Below are positions 8,240 to 15,653 of a stretch of 35,923 nucleotides of DNA, piece by piece. Source of the stretch: Chlamydia trachomatis (lineage in GTDB: Bacteria; Chlamydiota; Chlamydiia; Chlamydiales; 2-12-FULL-49-11); NCBI GenBank assembly GCA_945872565.1, contig CAMBZN010000013.1, forward strand, positions 1 to 35,923. The letters are read 5' to 3'. Made by a program: the position numbers and the translations under genes. How positions within the stretch are numbered: position 1 is the first letter of the stretch; each line of letters begins with the position of its first letter. The notes beneath the pieces were generated by a model. That model was not told the DNA's origin. It saw only the letters and a list, made by a program, of their open reading frames with translations, and searched no databases.

Positions 8240-8684
8240 AGATATCTTGTTGATTTTTTTTCATAGATTTAGACGCTGGGGAATTTTTATTTGTAGAAGA
8301 AGCACCTGCACCATCACCTTTATCATTGCTTTTTGCATCTTCATTAAGTACATCAGTTAGCCCACTTTGAGCCCCTTTACCACTTTTATGCGCATCTACT
8401 ACTTTTTTCTGATCTGCTTCACTTAATGTATGAAATGCTGCTTTGTTTTTTGGGCTTAAGGAATTAATCGCCTGCTTTCTTTGTGTTGAATTTTGTACGC
8501 TATTTGTTCTTGCTTGCGCAGGTGTTGTATCAGTTACATTTTCTTGATCTGTTTTCTCCATTGCATTTTGTGCAGGAGAAAGTTGAGTTGCTCCAAGAAG
8601 GACAAGCCCCAACCCTAAAGTATAAAATGCGTATTTCTTTTTACGGCTCATTTGTTTCCTATTTAAATTATTATTATTTTCCAT
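8232..8684 (-). CDS. Exported small protein sharing a motif with the Cys-rich neighbour
   Basis: The ATG at 8684 has a GAGG ribosome site 5 bases upstream; a second ATG 11 codons later (MSRKKKYAFY) also has a possible site. Residues 12-40 form a positively charged start plus a hydrophobic segment (YAFYTLGLGLVLLGATQL), suggesting secretion. Residues 69-121 align with residues 51-103 of the downstream product (QR...N.LSP......L...Q..V....G.....D.L..D). The rest is low-complexity Ser/Asn/Lys/Asp sequence without cysteine. The two genes form a bicistron. I do not recognise the family. Confidence 0.65.
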   Translation of the reverse strand: MENNNNLNRKQMSRKKKYAFYTLGLGLVLLGATQLSPAQNAMEKTDQENVTDTTPAQARTNSVQNSTQRKQAINSLSPKNKAAFHTLSEADQKKVVDAHKSGKGAQSGLTDVLNEDAKSNDKGDGAGASSTNKNSPASKSMKKNQQDIYD

Positions 8685-8759
8685 TTTTTCCTCACTATTT
8701 GTACTATTTATCCTTACAATGATTATTCATGATATAATTACAAATAAAAAGTTAATCTC

Positions 8760-8787
8760 TTGCAAAAAACAACCCCTTTCCTATCAT
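8760..8787 (+). promoter_or_regulatory. Putative promoter of the mcsA operon
   Basis: TTGCAA (8760-8765) and TATCAT (8782-8787) are separated by 16 bases and resemble primary-sigma -35 and -10 boxes. A start near 8794 would leave a leader of about 16 bases before the mcsA ATG. This is motif reading only. Confidence 0.4.
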
Positions 8788-8809
8788 AAATAGATGTGGG
8801 GGGTAAGTG

Positions 8810-9325
8810 ATGAGTGATAAACCTATGGAATGCAATAAGTGTACTAGGAAAGCAGAGGTACACTATAAAGAAATGCGAGATGGCAAGGTCAACTGCTCTT
8901 GCATGTGCAAAAGTTGCCCTTTGTTAAAAGCAAAGCTTTATACTCAATCTCCTGAAAGGGATGGAAAGCTCCCTGTATTTAACCAGTTCAATGCAAAGTG
9001 CCCAGTGTGCGGAACTACCCATGAGGAGTTTACCATTACATTAACTTTAGGATGTGACAGGTGTGCTGAGACTTTTAAAGATATTTTAGCAAAAGAGGTT
9101 CAGGAACAAGGGTTGATTCCGTCAAGATCGCACTTAAGCAGCGAAAATGCCTTTCATTTTGGGAGCATCCCCAAATCAAATGTTCATCAAGGGTTTTCTA
9201 AAACAATCGAAACTTTGCATATTGCCCTAACTCAAGCGGTTTTATCTGAGCATTTTGAGCAAGCAGCAGATATTCGTGATCAAATTCAAAAATATCTGGA
9301 GAATCCAAATGCAAGCACAACATAA
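8810..9325 (+). CDS. mcsA: McsA-like zinc-finger/UVR-domain protein
   Basis: McsA is the zinc-binding activator of the McsB protein-arginine kinase in Firmicutes; chlamydiae carry the pair next to frr. The 171-residue product has four cysteine pairs (CNKC, CMCKSC, CPVC, CDRC) in its first ~95 residues and a C-terminal UVR-type helix pair (LTQAVLSEHFEQAADIRDQI). I start at the ATG at 8810, preceded by a GGGGGT stretch; a GTG one codon earlier is possible. It overlaps the next gene by 17 bases, typical of an mcsA-mcsB pair. Confidence 0.85.
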   Translation: MSDKPMECNKCTRKAEVHYKEMRDGKVNCSCMCKSCPLLKAKLYTQSPERDGKLPVFNQFNAKCPVCGTTHEEFTITLTLGCDRCAETFKDILAKEVQEQGLIPSRSHLSSENAFHFGSIPKSNVHQGFSKTIETLHIALTQAVLSEHFEQAADIRDQIQKYLENPNASTT

Positions 9326-10355
9326 CCATCCTCCTTCTTTTAAAGAGGTTTTAGGGAGCTTTACCCCCTGGATCAATGAAAAAAGTCCTATCTATCCATT
9401 AAATAGGTACCTTTTAAGAAGAAACATCGCAGGTTTTGCTTTTTCAGAAAAAATCTCTAAAAATGATGCAAAGCACGTTGCAGAAAAACTACAATCCCTC
9501 CTTATGACCATATTTCCTACAGGACAGTACTTTAAAAGTAATGAATTAGAAGGGCATTGCTCTCAGTTTCTTTTTGAGCACCTATTTCTTGCTAACTTTG
9601 AAACTCTACACCCTGAAGGGGGCGTCTTTATAGACCTAAAAAATAACGTAGTAGCAATCATTCACCTCCAAGATCATCTCACAATTTTTTTACATGACAG
9701 CTGCTTTTCTGAAAGTGAAATTTTAAACGCTCTTTTAAGTATTGATCAAAAGATGCAAGCGCAAGTTCCGTTTGCTTTTTCAGACTTGTTTGGGTTTTTA
9801 ACCAGTAACTCTACCACACTTGGAACAGCCCTTTCTAAAGAAGCAATTCTTCACACCCCTGCTATAAACTTTCTTAAGCTTACGGTAGAAGAGAATGACC
9901 ATACACTAGTTCATGGTCTTCTCTCAGACAAAAATGTGCCCTATAATATTACCATTGCTACCAATAAATACTGCTTGGGAGTAAGTGAGCGAAGTATCAT
10001 AGCAAATGTAGACTCTACTGCTAATAAACTTTTAGAGGCTGAACTTGCTGCTGTTAAACAGCTCCAGCAAAAACCCCCTAAAGAGTTACACAACATCCTA
10101 TCGAAGAATTTTGGACAAATTCTTTTCTGCAAAAGCCTTCAACTGCATGAGGCTCTTACTATTGCAAGCTCTATAGATTTAGGCATATCTCTAGGACTAA
10201 TTGAAGCAACAACCACCACATTTTATTTCAATCTTTTCTTTGCTCTTAGAAGGGCCCATCTTGAAACCCTCTGTGCTAATAACTTATCTTCCATTGAGGA
10301 GCAGCGCGCCGAGTTTTTTAAGGAAAAAATCAAAGATTTAAAGCTTCTGATTTGA
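9309..10355 (+). CDS. mcsB: McsB-like protein (ATP:guanido phosphotransferase fold), probably catalytically altered
   Basis: I start at the ATG at 9309, with GGAG 7 bases upstream, giving 348 residues, the normal McsB length. Landmarks of the family remain: NRYLLRRNIAGFAF near residue 32, HLQDHLTI near 119, FGFLTS near 161 and the C-terminal SIDLGISLGLIEA. Key positions differ from canonical McsB as I remember it. The N-terminal SSRxRLARN is reduced, the Glu-Glu of NEEDH is Leu-Gln (HLQDH), and the catalytic-loop Cys-Pro-Thr is Asn-Ser-Thr (TSNSTT, 165-170). The fold is therefore likely but arginine-kinase activity doubtful. It sits between mcsA and ispD. Confidence 0.78.
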   Translation: MQAQHNHPPSFKEVLGSFTPWINEKSPIYPLNRYLLRRNIAGFAFSEKISKNDAKHVAEKLQSLLMTIFPTGQYFKSNELEGHCSQFLFEHLFLANFETLHPEGGVFIDLKNNVVAIIHLQDHLTIFLHDSCFSESEILNALLSIDQKMQAQVPFAFSDLFGFLTSNSTTLGTALSKEAILHTPAINFLKLTVEENDHTLVHGLLSDKNVPYNITIATNKYCLGVSERSIIANVDSTANKLLEAELAAVKQLQQKPPKELHNILSKNFGQILFCKSLQLHEALTIASSIDLGISLGLIEATTTTFYFNLFFALRRAHLETLCANNLSSIEEQRAEFFKEKIKDLKLLI

Positions 10356-10368
10356 TAGTATACTGATA

Positions 10369-11040
10369 ATGAACATAGCAGCCCTTTTACTTTGTGCCGG
10401 TCATGGCAATAGATTTAACTCCCCCCTACCCAAACAATTCCACTCTCTTGGAGAAAAAAAAATTTATAGATATCCCCTGGATATACTTGTGGCATCAGGA
10501 TTTTTTACTGAAATTAGAATAGTTGCCCAAAAGGACCATCTTTCTCATCTAGACTCTCACCCCACATGTACAATAGTAGGTGGGGGAAAAAGCCGTCAAG
10601 AGTCTGTATTTTTGGGTTTACAAGGGTTAGATACAGATTTTGTTGTGATATGCGATGGGGTAAGACCCTTTCTCACTTTAGGGCTACTGCAAGAACATAT
10701 TGAAAAACTAATCGGTGGAGCAAATGCAGTAAATACATGCATCCCTTGTACCGATACGATCAACGTTCATCAAAATGGCCAAATCACTACCATCCCAAAC
10801 AGAGATCAATTTCTTCTTGGTCAGACACCTCAGAGCTTTAATACAAAAATACTTAAATTAGCTCATGAAAGCTCAACAAAGAACTATACAGATGATTGCT
10901 CTTTAATTCTTGATGCCGGATTTTCTATTTCCCATGTTTTAGGGTCAGAAATCAACTTAAAAATCACAACACCCTTAGACCTTGAAATAGCAAAGATGAC
11001 GCTTGGTTTTACTTGCAAAACTAGTAATCTTTGCTTATGA
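10369..11040 (+). CDS. ispD: 2-C-methyl-D-erythritol 4-phosphate cytidylyltransferase
   Basis: IspD couples CTP to methylerythritol phosphate in the non-mevalonate isoprenoid pathway. The 223-residue product has the nucleotidyltransferase start LLLCAGHGNRF followed by PKQF, then GGGKSRQESVFLGL, DGVRPF (family HDAARPF), QTPQSF, TDDCSLI and KITTPLDLEIA. These cover the whole enzyme, so it looks intact. The DGVRPF variant loses the usual His and one Ala. No clear ribosome site is seen; a TATACT lies 4 bases before the ATG. It follows mcsB by 13 bases. Confidence 0.92.
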   Translation: MNIAALLLCAGHGNRFNSPLPKQFHSLGEKKIYRYPLDILVASGFFTEIRIVAQKDHLSHLDSHPTCTIVGGGKSRQESVFLGLQGLDTDFVVICDGVRPFLTLGLLQEHIEKLIGGANAVNTCIPCTDTINVHQNGQITTIPNRDQFLLGQTPQSFNTKILKLAHESSTKNYTDDCSLILDAGFSISHVLGSEINLKITTPLDLEIAKMTLGFTCKTSNLCL

Positions 11041-11066
11041 TGTCAAAAACCAGCTCGGGATGATTT

Positions 11067-11687
11067 ATGGCTAAACTTTATTTTTACTATTCTGCGATGA
11101 ACGCTGGAAAAAGCACAACACTTCTTCAAGCAAGTTATAACTATGTAGAACGTGGAATGCAGACATTATTATTTTCTGCGCAAATTGACACACGGGCTGG
11201 TATAGCTGTGATCCACTCAAGAATCGGCTTGATGCAAAATGCAATTTCTTTTGATAAAGAGTTCAATTTTTATGAGTATGTTTTCGATAAAAAAGAGCAG
11301 ATGGACAATTTACGCTGTGTGCTAATAGATGAATGCCAATTCTTAACTAAAAATCAAGTGATTGAATTAACAGATGTTGCAACAAGATTAAACGTCCCTG
11401 TACTATGCTACGGATTGAGGACGGATTTTTTAGGCGAACTTTTTGAAGGGAGTAAGTATCTTTTAGGATATGCTGAAGAGCTCATAGAAATTAAAACCGT
11501 CTGTAATTGTGGTAGAAAAGCGACTATGAACTTAAGAACCAGTCACGAAGGAGAAGCTGTAACAGAGGGCGATCAGGTGCAAATTGGTGGTAATGAATCT
11601 TATATATCAAAGTGCATGAAATGCTTTAAAATGAGTATCCCTTCTATGCGTAGAGACTCCATTTTACAAAAAACAATAGGAGAGTAA
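11067..11687 (+). CDS. tdk: Thymidine kinase
   Basis: A type II thymidine kinase that phosphorylates thymidine from ATP for salvage. The 206-residue product has the P-loop SAMNAGKST (residues 9-17), the DECQF Walker-B segment near residue 89, and zinc-binding cysteines in VCNCGRKA and CMKC. The lasso/thymidine loop (SYISKCMKCF) is present. Length and motif order are normal. GGGATGAT just before the ATG is an acceptable ribosome site. It is followed after 2 bases by the transporter gene, so the two are probably co-transcribed. Salvage fits an intracellular organism that takes up host nucleosides. Confidence 0.93.
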   Translation: MAKLYFYYSAMNAGKSTTLLQASYNYVERGMQTLLFSAQIDTRAGIAVIHSRIGLMQNAISFDKEFNFYEYVFDKKEQMDNLRCVLIDECQFLTKNQVIELTDVATRLNVPVLCYGLRTDFLGELFEGSKYLLGYAEELIEIKTVCNCGRKATMNLRTSHEGEAVTEGDQVQIGGNESYISKCMKCFKMSIPSMRRDSILQKTIGE

Positions 11688-11689
11688 CA

Positions 11690-12937
11690 ATGAATCAAGC
11701 ACTTAAGAAATTTCCAAAAATTGCCCCCTATTTAGTTTGCTTTACTGCAGCATTATTTTTTGCTTACGAGTTAATGCAAATGCATATGTTAAATGCAATT
11801 GCTCCCATGCTTATGAATGATTTGCATTTAAATGCCGCAAGTTTTGGTATGCTATGCTCTACCTATTTGCTTGCAGCAGTGCTTTTTTTAATTCCTGCAG
11901 GGGTTATTCTTGATAAAGTATCGACTCGAAAAGTGATTTTATCAGCATTAATTTTGTGCGTTTTCGGCACATTTGGATTTGCTCTTGCCCCTACCTTTAA
12001 ACTTGCCTGCTTTTCTCATTTTATCTCAGGGATCGGAAATGCTTTTTGCTTCCTAAGTTGCATTATTCTGATTACTCGCTGGTTTGAGCCTTCCAAACAG
12101 GCTCTTATCATAGGACTTGTAATTACAACAGGGATGATTGGAGGATTTTTAGCTCAGTCCCCATTTTCAGCCCTTGCAGAAATGCTCTCCTGGAGAAATG
12201 CCTTGATGGTGGATGGATTTATCGGAGTTGCGATATTAGCACTTGTGGCCCTTTTTGTTCATGATAAGGAAGGGGAGGAGCAAAGCAAGCACTCCTCCAT
12301 TGGATTCTTTGAAGGGTTAAAATTAAGTTTTTTAAACAAACAAAATATTGCTTGCGGTCTCTATGTCTCCTTTATGAATATGCCCCTTATGATCATTGGG
12401 GCAGTGTATGGCTCGTTATTTCTAACAAGAGTGCATCATATCTCTCTTACACAAAGTTCGTTTGTAATTTCCATGATTTGCATGGGAACAATTGTTGGAT
12501 CCCCTTTATTTGGACATCTTGGAGACACAGGGAATAAAAAGCGTTGGATGACATTTGGAAGTATTTTTTCTATCGCGACTTTTTTAACCATTATGTACTC
12601 AAGTTCCATGTCGATGTTTACTCTGATTGCGCTATTTTTCCTTTTAGGGTTTTTTACAAGCTCTCAGGTGCTTGGTTACCCACTTATTACAGAAAATGCA
12701 TCACCTGATCTTACTGGAACATCTACAAGTGTTGCAGCAGTGATTATTATGGGTCTTCCCATGTTTCTTGGACCTCTTGCTGGAGCCATCATGGATCATT
12801 TTTCAAGGACAGTAGATGGCGTGCAATTTTTTCCTATCGAAAGCTTTATGGTCGCCTTTTTGATCTTCCCCGTTGGATTTTTGATTGCACTCTTGTTGCT
12901 CCCTATCATCAAAGAAAAAGCAACTTCCATTGCATAA
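11690..12937 (+). CDS. Major facilitator superfamily transporter, substrate unknown
   Basis: A 415-residue protein with twelve predicted membrane segments in two halves. The MFS loop motif between helices 2 and 3 appears as GVILDKVSTRKV near residue 77, with a related GHLGDTGNKKRW in the second half. A charged central loop (HDKEGEEQSKHSS) separates the halves. AGGAGA sits 7 bases before the ATG, in the end of tdk. Intracellular bacteria such as Legionella use related carriers for amino acids or nucleosides. Linkage to tdk hints at nucleoside uptake, but nothing in the sequence fixes the substrate. Confidence 0.85.
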   Translation: MNQALKKFPKIAPYLVCFTAALFFAYELMQMHMLNAIAPMLMNDLHLNAASFGMLCSTYLLAAVLFLIPAGVILDKVSTRKVILSALILCVFGTFGFALAPTFKLACFSHFISGIGNAFCFLSCIILITRWFEPSKQALIIGLVITTGMIGGFLAQSPFSALAEMLSWRNALMVDGFIGVAILALVALFVHDKEGEEQSKHSSIGFFEGLKLSFLNKQNIACGLYVSFMNMPLMIIGAVYGSLFLTRVHHISLTQSSFVISMICMGTIVGSPLFGHLGDTGNKKRWMTFGSIFSIATFLTIMYSSSMSMFTLIALFFLLGFFTSSQVLGYPLITENASPDLTGTSTSVAAVIIMGLPMFLGPLAGAIMDHFSRTVDGVQFFPIESFMVAFLIFPVGFLIALLLLPIIKEKATSIA

Positions 12938-13041
12938 GCCCTCAATCTAAAGACTTCTTTCTTAAGCCCAAGGCTTTCAATAAGATACATGGATAATTCC
13001 TACTACTGATATATTAGTGTTTAATCAAGTAGGGTAAAACG

Positions 13042-13206
13042 ATGGAAAAAATGCCTAACAATGAAACGTTTTTGTCGATGGTTGCTGCAGTATTTGAAGA
13101 AAACTTTCTTCATCAAGTGACCAAAGTAAAAGAAATGCAAACATCCATGATGCTTTCTATTGATTATTGTTTAGAGAAACTATTTGGGGATAAAAAAAGC
13201 TCGTAG
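13042..13206 (+). CDS. Possible small protein, 54 residues, unknown
   Basis: The ORF begins MEKMPNNETFLSMVAAV and ends LEKLFGDKKSS, with AGGG 7 bases before the ATG. It is mostly amphipathic helix and contains one cysteine. The stop codon lies inside the left arm of the terminator hairpin. Codon use is like its neighbours. I do not recognise it; it could be a genuine small protein or chance. Confidence 0.45.
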   Translation: MEKMPNNETFLSMVAAVFEENFLHQVTKVKEMQTSMMLSIDYCLEKLFGDKKSS

Positions 13207-13223
13207 TTTTCACTACGAGCTTT
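13196..13223 (-). terminator. Intrinsic terminator of the tRNA transcript
   Basis: Perfect 12-base arms (13196-13207 and 13212-13223, core GCTCGTAGT / ACTACGAGC) flank a 4-base loop. Read on the minus strand, the hairpin ends in a run of seven T, a strong rho-independent terminator for the tRNA-Glu/tRNA-Lys unit and possibly for readthrough from frr. On the plus strand the T tail is weak, but it could also end the small ORF's transcript. Confidence 0.8.
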
Positions 13224-13236
13224 AAATCTGACTTAA

Positions 13237-13310
13237 TGAGGCTTGTAAGACTCGAACTTACGACCCTCTCCTTAAAAGGGAGATGCTCTAACCAACTGAG
13301 CTAAAGCCCC
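13237..13310 (-). tRNA. tRNA-Lys (anticodon TTT)
   Basis: On the minus strand the sequence folds into a cloverleaf: acceptor GGGGCTT with AAGCCTC, D arm TTAGCTCAGTTGGTTAGAGC, anticodon loop CTTTTAA closed by TCTCC/GGAGA, and T loop TTCGAGT. The discriminator is A and CCA is not encoded. It lies 4 bases downstream of tRNA-Glu and they are probably co-transcribed. Confidence 0.95.
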
Positions 13311-13314
13311 ATTT

Positions 13315-13389
13315 TGACCCCAAGGGGATTCGAACCCCTGTTGCCAGGATGAAAACCTGGTGTCCTAGGCCGGGCTAGACGATGGGGCC
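13315..13389 (-). tRNA. tRNA-Glu (anticodon TTC)
   Basis: On the minus strand the acceptor GGCCCCA pairs with TGGGGTC, the anticodon loop TTTTCAT is closed by CCAGG/CCTGG, and the T arm AGGGGTTCGAATCCCCT is perfect. The discriminator is A and CCA is not encoded. In organisms that form Glu-tRNA by glutamyl-tRNA synthetase this species also feeds heme synthesis through glutamyl-tRNA reductase. Confidence 0.95.
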
Positions 13390-13468
13390 AGATTCGGCGA
13401 TAATTATAGTAAATAACCAAATTTACCACAATATCTTTTTCAGAAATTTCACATAAAGGAATCATTTC

Positions 13469-14017
13469 CTAGATTGTCATGATCTCCTTCTCTTTTGCAG
13501 TAAAGATCTGATCTAATTTCACACACATATCATCGGTAAGAGTCTGAAGTTTTTTATCAATACTTTTGACATCATCTTCTGTGATATCACCGTCAGATTT
13601 TAATTTTTTAGCAATGTCCTTAGCTTTTCTTCTGATTTCTCTTACAGAGATTTTGGCCTGCTCGAGCTTTTGCTTTGCTTGACGAGCAATGTCCTTTCTT
13701 AATTCTTCGTTTAAGGGAGGAACAGGGACTCGGACAGCTTTACCATCATTGATAGCGTTTAATTTTAGAGCAGAAGCATTAATAGCCTTCACAATTTCCC
13801 CTGAGATGCTTGGATCAAAGGGTGTAACAATTAAATTACGGTCTTGCACTAGAACTGTTGCAATGGTTTTTAAGACCACTTCTGAACCATAGACGACTAC
13901 ATGTAACGAATCTAACATGGATGAGTTCACTCTATTTGTTCGCAGTGTTTTGTAATCATCAGACAAATGGTCTACTGATTTTTTCATCAGTTGCTCAGTT
14001 TCTTTTTCTAAATTCAT
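13469..14017 (-). CDS. frr: Ribosome recycling factor
   Basis: RRF splits post-termination ribosomes together with EF-G. The 182-residue product has the family landmarks: MKKSVDHLSDDYKTLRTNR at the start (family FxxxLxxIRTGRA), VLVQDRNLIVTPFD, INDGKAVRVPVPPLNEELR and IRRKAKD. Length is normal. An AAAGGA ribosome site overlaps the end of pyrH, and the ATG follows its stop by 3 bases, so it is the last gene of the rpsB-tsf-pyrH-frr operon, the order known in chlamydiae. Confidence 0.96.
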   Translation of the reverse strand: MNLEKETEQLMKKSVDHLSDDYKTLRTNRVNSSMLDSLHVVVYGSEVVLKTIATVLVQDRNLIVTPFDPSISGEIVKAINASALKLNAINDGKAVRVPVPPLNEELRKDIARQAKQKLEQAKISVREIRRKAKDIAKKLKSDGDITEDDVKSIDKKLQTLTDDMCVKLDQIFTAKEKEIMTI

Positions 14018-14020
14018 CTT

Positions 14021-14743
14021 TTATCCTTTGTTAATTAGTGATCCACCCAAACCTGTTTTGATAATACTAAGTAAGGTAGTTTTGTCAAAAATATCACATA
14101 CTCGTATTGGAATCAAATGATCTCTACAAAGCGCAATGGCGCTTGCATCCATAAAATTAAGATGCATTTCTAAAGCTCTTGAATAAGTAATCTCTTCAAG
14201 CTTTATTGCGTCTGTGTGCAAGGCTGGATCTTTATCATACACTCCACCAAACTTTGTAGCTTTAATTAAAACATCAGCGCCCACTTCACAAGCGCGCAAG
14301 GCTGCTGCTGAATCGGTTGTAAAATAAGGGTTTCCAGTTCCCCCTACAAAAATAAGGGCAACTTTTTCTTGCATGTATAAGTTTGCTTGCATCCAATTAA
14401 ATGGCTCAATAATACCGTCAAAGTTTCTAGAGCTCATCACACGAGCCTTTCTGTTTTTAGAAAGTAATACTTGATGTAAGGCAAGTCCATTAATGCACGT
14501 TGCTAAAATGCCAATGTTATCAGCAGGTGTTCTCTCAAACCCTAGATTCTCAGCAGCTGATCCTCGGAAGATGTTTCCCCCCCCAATGACAACGCCCACT
14601 TCTACATCCAAGTCCTGGATAGCAATGATAGTGTCTGCAATTTGCCCCGCAACAGTATAGTCTATTCCGTAAGGGTACTTGCCAGCTAAAACTTCTCCAG
14701 ATAGCTTTAAAATCACTCTGTTATAAAACATTTTTTTTAACAT
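14021..14743 (-). CDS. pyrH: UMP kinase (uridylate kinase)
   Basis: PyrH makes UDP from UMP and ATP and is the hexameric bacterial amino-acid-kinase-fold type. I start at the ATG at 14743 (MLKKMFYNRVILKLSGEVLAG), preceded by GTAGGT at proper spacing; this gives 240 residues, the usual length. A longer frame to 14812 would translate through the hairpin between tsf and pyrH. Motifs: KLSGE, VIGGGNIFRG, DNIG, FVGGTGNPYFTTD and the DKDPA region. It is third in the rpsB operon. Confidence 0.95.
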   Translation of the reverse strand: MLKKMFYNRVILKLSGEVLAGKYPYGIDYTVAGQIADTIIAIQDLDVEVGVVIGGGNIFRGSAAENLGFERTPADNIGILATCINGLALHQVLLSKNRKARVMSSRNFDGIIEPFNWMQANLYMQEKVALIFVGGTGNPYFTTDSAAALRACEVGADVLIKATKFGGVYDKDPALHTDAIKLEEITYSRALEMHLNFMDASAIALCRDHLIPIRVCDIFDKTTLLSIIKTGLGGSLINKG

Positions 14744-14763
14744 GCTTTGACCTACGTGATAGA

Positions 14764-14790
14764 TTTCAGCGCCAAGAATTGGCGCTGAAA
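14764..14790. promoter_or_regulatory. Perfect hairpin between tsf and pyrH
   Basis: Arms TTTCAGCGCCAA (14764-14775) and TTGGCGCTGAAA (14779-14790) are exactly complementary around a 3-base loop. On the operon (minus) strand it sits between the tsf stop and the pyrH ribosome site. No T run follows the hairpin in that direction, so it is more likely an attenuator, an RNA-processing site or a transcript-stability element than a simple terminator. Confidence 0.6.
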
Positions 14791-14801
14791 AACAATTTTT
14801 C

Positions 14802-15653
14802 CTACATACCAATTTGAAGTCTGTAGAACCCTTTTACTTTCAAATCTTTACCCATTTGCGTTCCTCTTGCTTTCACAAGATCCTGAACAGAAACTGAGGA
14901 GTCTTTGATATACTTTTGATTTAGTAGACATACATCATTATAAAAAGCTTGCATCTTACCGCTTACAATTTTTTCAATGATCTCTGCAGGTTTTCCCGGA
15001 GGAACTAAAGATTTAGCAATTTCTTCTTCTGCTGCTTTGACATCTACTGGAACTTCATTAGCTGACAAATAATCAGGAGCCTCTGCTGCAACATGCATTG
15101 CAATTTCTTTTGCAAAGTCAGCAACATCAGCACTTCCTGCAACCTCTACCAAGCAAAAAATCTTTCCGTTCATGTGCGAATAAATTCCGTAAGAAACATT
15201 AGCATCTTTTTTCAGGTAAATGCCTTTAGAAATTAAGATGTTTTCCCCAAGAACTGAAATCAATTCCTTTCTTTTTTCATCAATTGTTTTGTCAGCTTCT
15301 TTTGAATAGGCTTTTTGAACAAATGCTTCAAGATCGGTTGCCTCCCCTGTTGCCATTTCTGAGGCCATGTCGTGTAAGAATGTTCTGAACTTTTCATTGT
15401 TAACAACAAAATCAGTTTCAGCATTCATTTGAACAATTCCAATTGCTTTGCTTGTTTCAACAAAATCAATTGCACCTTCTTTTGCTTCTCTTGATTCTTT
15501 TTTTACAGCTGATGCAATGCCTGCTTTTCTTAAAAGAGAAATAGCACCCTCAATATCACCGCCACTTTCTTCTAAAGCATTTTTACATTTGATCAAGCCA
15601 ACGCCTGTTCTTTCTCTTAAATTTTTTATCATTGCTGGTGTTACATCACTCAT
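14802..15653 (-). CDS. tsf: Translation elongation factor Ts
   Basis: EF-Ts recharges EF-Tu with GTP. The 283-residue product begins with a UBA-like domain (MIKNLRERTGVGLIKCKNAL, family LREKTGAGMMDCKKAL) and contains the core motif GIVQMNAETDFVVNNEKF. The C-terminal half has IAMHVAAEAPDYL. Length matches chlamydial EF-Ts. It overlaps rpsB by 4 bases (CTATGA), with an AAGGGAG ribosome site inside rpsB. Confidence 0.96.
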   Translation of the reverse strand: MSDVTPAMIKNLRERTGVGLIKCKNALEESGGDIEGAISLLRKAGIASAVKKESREAKEGAIDFVETSKAIGIVQMNAETDFVVNNEKFRTFLHDMASEMATGEATDLEAFVQKAYSKEADKTIDEKRKELISVLGENILISKGIYLKKDANVSYGIYSHMNGKIFCLVEVAGSADVADFAKEIAMHVAAEAPDYLSANEVPVDVKAAEEEIAKSLVPPGKPAEIIEKIVSGKMQAFYNDVCLLNQKYIKDSSVSVQDLVKARGTQMGKDLKVKGFYRLQIGM

